The position numbers were made by a program, and so were the translations under genes. A stretch of DNA of 64,000 bases from Paenibacillus mellifer (GTDB lineage: Bacteria; Bacillota; Bacilli; Paenibacillales; Paenibacillaceae). Under the pieces are notes generated by a model that worked only from the letters and a program-made list of their open reading frames with translations, was not told the origin of the DNA and did not search any database. The stretch lies in the NCBI RefSeq assembly GCF_023195895.1, contig NZ_JALPRK010000001.1:124001-188000 (forward strand), given 5' to 3'. Below, piece after piece: positions 60,976-64,000 of the stretch; the first letter of the stretch is position 1, and the number at the start of each line of letters is the position of its first letter.

Positions 60976-63111
60976 TTAGTTCTCGTCCAGCCACAAAATT
61001 GCCGTCACGCCGCGCGGATAATACCGGCTGCCGCAGATTACGCCGGCCATCATCTGATCGCTCCAGCTCCAGAAGGCGTTCTTCTCGGAGGTCAACCAGG
61101 CGACATGCGCCGCATCGGCTGCCTTGCCCTGTTCATCCCAATTCAGGCCGAGAATCTGACGGGCGATGAATTGGCAGAGGTAAATTTTGCTGAGCCAGGA
61201 GTTGTTGCTTGTCGAGGACAGCTTCCAGCCGCCGTCTTCGAACAGGCAGATGCCCGGCTGCAGCACCGTGTTCAGGTGCTTGGACAACGCACCGATATAT
61301 TCGCTAAATCGGCCGTTCTTATCCAATGCTTCTTCGCATCCGGTGTACAGCGGGAAGATCAGACCCTCGATCGCCGGGATGATCTTGGAATCGTTATTCT
61401 CCTGGATAACCGCCGGAATATAGCCGCCGGGCAGCAGATGCGCGGTGATCGTTCCGGCACACAGCTCCGCTTGCCGTCCGGCCAGTTCGGCCGCCGCCTC
61501 GCGTCCGTTTGCACGCAGCAGCTTTTCCATTGCTACGTAAGCTGCCCAGCTCTTGCCTGCCAGATAGATATTGTTCCGCGCTTGTCCCAGCGAGACATCC
61601 AGGCTGTCGTAGGTGGTGATTTCGGCTCCGCCCATCGTGCGGGAGCTGTCAAGACCCATCACGCCGGTCCGCTTGGCCGGGTCCGGATGATCGCGATTCA
61701 CCATACTTTCCAGACATTGCTCCAGAATCGGCAGGTTGCGATCCAGCCATTCGCGGTCATTCGTTTGACGGACGTAAACCGTGGCGCTCAATACCCAGTT
61801 GACGAGCTGCTCATGGGTCATATGGGAGAAGCAGTCGTCAATCGCATGCAGCTCGTAAACCGAATAGCCCGGACGCGAGAACGTGTTAGCGACGCCCATG
61901 TCATGCGTGAAGCTGATGCCGCCGGGATATTCGGTCGCATCTCCGGGAAGTCGTACCGTGTCCCGATAACTGTAGCGGCTGGTGTAGAGATCCAGCTCGT
62001 TTTTGACCGTCCACGGGTTCATTTTTAGCTCAAAAAACAACTGGTCGACCAGCAAATCGAACGTATTCATCATCCGGTATTCGCCTTCGTTTACGACCCA
62101 TAGCGGCTTGCCGTCCTGCTCCAGCAGCTCGGTGGAACCGTAATAGCTGCGGATGGCGTGCGCGAGCATAAACTTCTGGTCCTCGGTCAACTTCGAGTCG
62201 TAGACTAGCGTCTCGGCCTTCCGCGCAACCTCCAGCTTACGGTCGAACTCAGCCAGCGCATAGTCTGCCACGTCCTCGATATTGGCGAAGTACCGCGTGT
62301 AATAATAGGACGCGTCCATCCCGGTGGTGACATAACCGGCGCGATAGAAACAGAGTGCAAAGCGGTAGGTAGCTTTCTCGCCGGCTGGGGTATCCATGAG
62401 CAGAGCGCCCACTGGCCCGAGACCAAATCGGAGGTTCTCCGGAACCTTTGGCTTCAGGATCGCTTCCATCGTGAAAAAGCCTGCGCTCGTAATTCGCGGG
62501 TCATTCGCCGCAATCGCGGTATGACGGCCTTGGCCGATGCCGCAGATCCGGCCGTCGGTCACATCCTCCAAGCGTCGGATCGCACTGAACGGATCGATGT
62601 TCTGCAAGCCGAAGAAGGCTTTGCGCGACGAAGTTCCCCGGGTGTTGTCGACGGTAATTTCCGCCAGCACGGCCGGCATGAGCGCGAAACGCAGCTGCTC
62701 TTCGGTCGCCGTCTCAGGGTCGGGCACGCCTTCAAACGGCGAGATCAGGCGGAACGTTAAATCGCCGGCTTGCCATTCGTCGATCGCCGCACCAAATCGG
62801 CGGACGATCTCGCCGCGGCCGAACGGTTCGATGAGACCGCTTTCTATTTTCTGAACGGAATGCTGTTCGCTGGTCTCGTCACTGCTCTCTTCCGTCGTAT
62901 AACGATCCCGCTCGTCCAGACCTTCGCCGAAGAATGGCAGGGCCCGGTAATGTTCTTGCCCGTCGTCCTGCAAGCCGATGTAGATGTTCTGCTTAGGCGG
63001 GCTGCCCAGCTCGAGGTCGAATCCGCCGCTTTGGCCGGGATGTCCCAACGTAAAGCTGGCGAAGGCTCCCATCGGGGAGTGATGCGCGTTAAAGAATATA
63101 TTTTTACCCAA
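60976..63111 (-). CDS. Beta-xylosidase, glycoside hydrolase family 52
   Basis: 711-aa intracellular retaining beta-xylosidase. The N-terminus NIFFNAHHSPMGAFASFTLG is the GH52 signature. By spacing to the Geobacillus stearothermophilus XynB2 residues (Glu335 nucleophile, Asp495 acid/base), the counterparts here are Glu342 in VVNEGEYRMM and Asp502 in TTYDSLD; both are offset by seven, which supports the assignment. No signal peptide. The start is TTG 63111, eight bases after AGGAGGT. It is divergent from an AraC regulator; a TATAAT lies about 50 bp upstream on the minus strand. It would hydrolyse imported xylo-oligosaccharides. Confidence 0.95.
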   Translation of the reverse strand: MGKNIFFNAHHSPMGAFASFTLGHPGQSGGFDLELGSPPKQNIYIGLQDDGQEHYRALPFFGEGLDERDRYTTEESSDETSEQHSVQKIESGLIEPFGRGEIVRRFGAAIDEWQAGDLTFRLISPFEGVPDPETATEEQLRFALMPAVLAEITVDNTRGTSSRKAFFGLQNIDPFSAIRRLEDVTDGRICGIGQGRHTAIAANDPRITSAGFFTMEAILKPKVPENLRFGLGPVGALLMDTPAGEKATYRFALCFYRAGYVTTGMDASYYYTRYFANIEDVADYALAEFDRKLEVARKAETLVYDSKLTEDQKFMLAHAIRSYYGSTELLEQDGKPLWVVNEGEYRMMNTFDLLVDQLFFELKMNPWTVKNELDLYTSRYSYRDTVRLPGDATEYPGGISFTHDMGVANTFSRPGYSVYELHAIDDCFSHMTHEQLVNWVLSATVYVRQTNDREWLDRNLPILEQCLESMVNRDHPDPAKRTGVMGLDSSRTMGGAEITTYDSLDVSLGQARNNIYLAGKSWAAYVAMEKLLRANGREAAAELAGRQAELCAGTITAHLLPGGYIPAVIQENNDSKIIPAIEGLIFPLYTGCEEALDKNGRFSEYIGALSKHLNTVLQPGICLFEDGGWKLSSTSNNSWLSKIYLCQFIARQILGLNWDEQGKAADAAHVAWLTSEKNAFWSWSDQMMAGVICGSRYYPRGVTAILWLDEN

Positions 63112-63266
63112 GTTAATTACCTCCTGTTCAAATGATTGCGGTTGTGCTAGTTTGATTATATCAAGGCTTTGGGGGAACGCCCATATCCAAACCGCCGATC
63201 GATTTATCCAAAACGTTCAAAGGCGGCGAGGAGGGGGACCACAAACAGCGAAGCGGAGGGACGAGG

Positions 63267-64000
63267 GTGGTTAGAGAACATCAGGTTACGGAATATATGC
63301 TGCCGGATATGGACTCGACGTTTAAGCTCTTTGCCGCGCATCTGCGGACGGTGACGAGCGCGTGGTCGTACCCGCGGCACAGCCACCCGCTGTTCGAGGT
63401 GAACCTGCTGCTGGCGGGCAGTCAGGAGATGATCGTGGGCGGCAAACGGTATGTACAGCAGCCTGGCGATTTCCTGCTGCTGCGTCCCGAGGATGTGCAC
63501 GAAAGCCGGGCGCTCGGGACGGAGCCGATGACGTATTATTGTCTGCATTTTAACGTCGACGAGCCCGTGCTCCGCGAGTTGCTTTGCCGCGGCGAGGAGC
63601 TCCTGCACACGGCGGAGAGCCCGCTGGCCGCGATCATCCGGCCAAGCTTGGATAAGCTGATCACGTTGACCTCGGATGGGGCAGGCGCGAAGCTGGCGGA
63701 CAAGATGCGGGCGTTGTCCGCGGTGTTCGAGCTGTTCGCCGGCCTGAGCGAAGGGCTGGCGGAACGGGAAGCCGGCGCTCCGGGCAGCCGGACGAACCGG
63801 ATCGCGGCGGAGATTGCCGCCGGTCTGGAGCGCAGCGTCGAGGAGTCGGAGGCTGGGAACGCGGTAACGGTCGAGGGTTTCGGCGGCGACGGCGACGACG
63901 GTGGCGATGGGGATCGGACGCGCGAAACCGTTGCGGCGGTTACCGCCGGGCTCGGTTACAGTGCGTCCTCCTGCAACCGGATTTTTCGCAGCGTCTACGG
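63267..64000 (+). CDS. AraC-family regulator (3' end beyond the window)
   Basis: At least 244 residues, open at the window edge. GTG 63267 follows GGAGGG (63255-63260). The N-terminal cupin-like domain includes WSYPRHSHPLFEVNLLLAG and YVQQPGDFLLLRPEDVH, typical of sugar-sensing AraC proteins. The first helix-turn-helix begins at NRIAAEIAAGLE, but about 25 extra residues with GGDGDDGGDGD lie between its first helix and TVAAVTAGLGYSASSCNRIF. Divergent from the GH52 gene, so probably its regulator. Confidence 0.85.
   Translation, partial: MVREHQVTEYMLPDMDSTFKLFAAHLRTVTSAWSYPRHSHPLFEVNLLLAGSQEMIVGGKRYVQQPGDFLLLRPEDVHESRALGTEPMTYYCLHFNVDEPVLRELLCRGEELLHTAESPLAAIIRPSLDKLITLTSDGAGAKLADKMRALSAVFELFAGLSEGLAEREAGAPGSRTNRIAAEIAAGLERSVEESEAGNAVTVEGFGGDGDDGGDGDRTRETVAAVTAGLGYSASSCNRIFRSVY

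Overview
The window reads as chromosomal DNA of a Paenibacillus-like, spore-forming Firmicute. The support is: fairly GC-rich coding sequence (judged by eye, not counted); strong AGGAGG ribosome sites with frequent GTG/TTG starts; YesM/YesN-type two-component pairs beside Lpl-type sugar ABC transporters; an S-layer-homology protein; a SleL/YaaH-type LysM spore-cortex hydrolase; a collagen-like surface protein; glycine and FMN riboswitches of Bacillus type; and a very large secreted subtilase. No tRNA, rRNA, prophage or CRISPR-cas locus was seen.

Layout. 1-7.9 kb: a glucoside uptake operon (binding lipoprotein, two permeases, GH65 phosphorylase) followed by an aldo/keto reductase and a small unknown protein. 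8-12.5 kb (minus strand): three Gfo/Idh/MocA dehydrogenases and a TIM-barrel sugar isomerase/epimerase, then an AraC regulator. 14-32.6 kb: an alpha-galactoside-type locus with a secreted clan GH-D enzyme, an AraC-GyrI regulator, a low-molecular-weight tyrosine phosphatase, divergent Lpl-type permeases, a YesN/YesM pair, a binding lipoprotein, and a two-gene operon of a second GH-D-like enzyme and a canonical GH36 alpha-galactosidase; an IS3-family element sits inside it. 33-35.6 kb: a three-gene ABC-2 exporter. 35.8-41.3 kb: a multidomain S8 protease. 41.7-43.6 kb: L-serine dehydratase behind a tandem glycine riboswitch. 43.7-48.9 kb: an OmpR-type two-component system with a MacB/Vex-like ABC transporter. 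49-54.3 kb: an MFS exporter with a divergent ArsR regulator, an SLH protein, an SDR and a nucleotidyltransferase. 54.4-59.5 kb: collagen-like protein, metNIQ, LysM-GH18 hydrolase. 59.5-60.9 kb: FMN riboswitch and an EamA transporter. 61-64 kb: GH52 beta-xylosidase and a divergent AraC regulator cut by the window end.

The strongest non-obvious signal is a conserved site of about 40 bp found, in the same register and 60-61 bp upstream of the -10, at four promoters of the alpha-galactoside locus (near 13.92, 21.26, 24.81 and 28.29 kb). It ties the secreted GH-D enzyme, the permeases, the binding protein and the intracellular galactosidases into one regulon; the YesN-type regulator lying between them is the obvious candidate activator.

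Other structure not explained by genes: arrays of palindromes repeating about every 51 bp in several intergenic gaps, in two sequence families that share the same geometry; several short leader ORFs lying across hairpins or ribosome sites; and a probable ATC start codon for metN. All calls come from reading the sequence; no database search or folding program was run.
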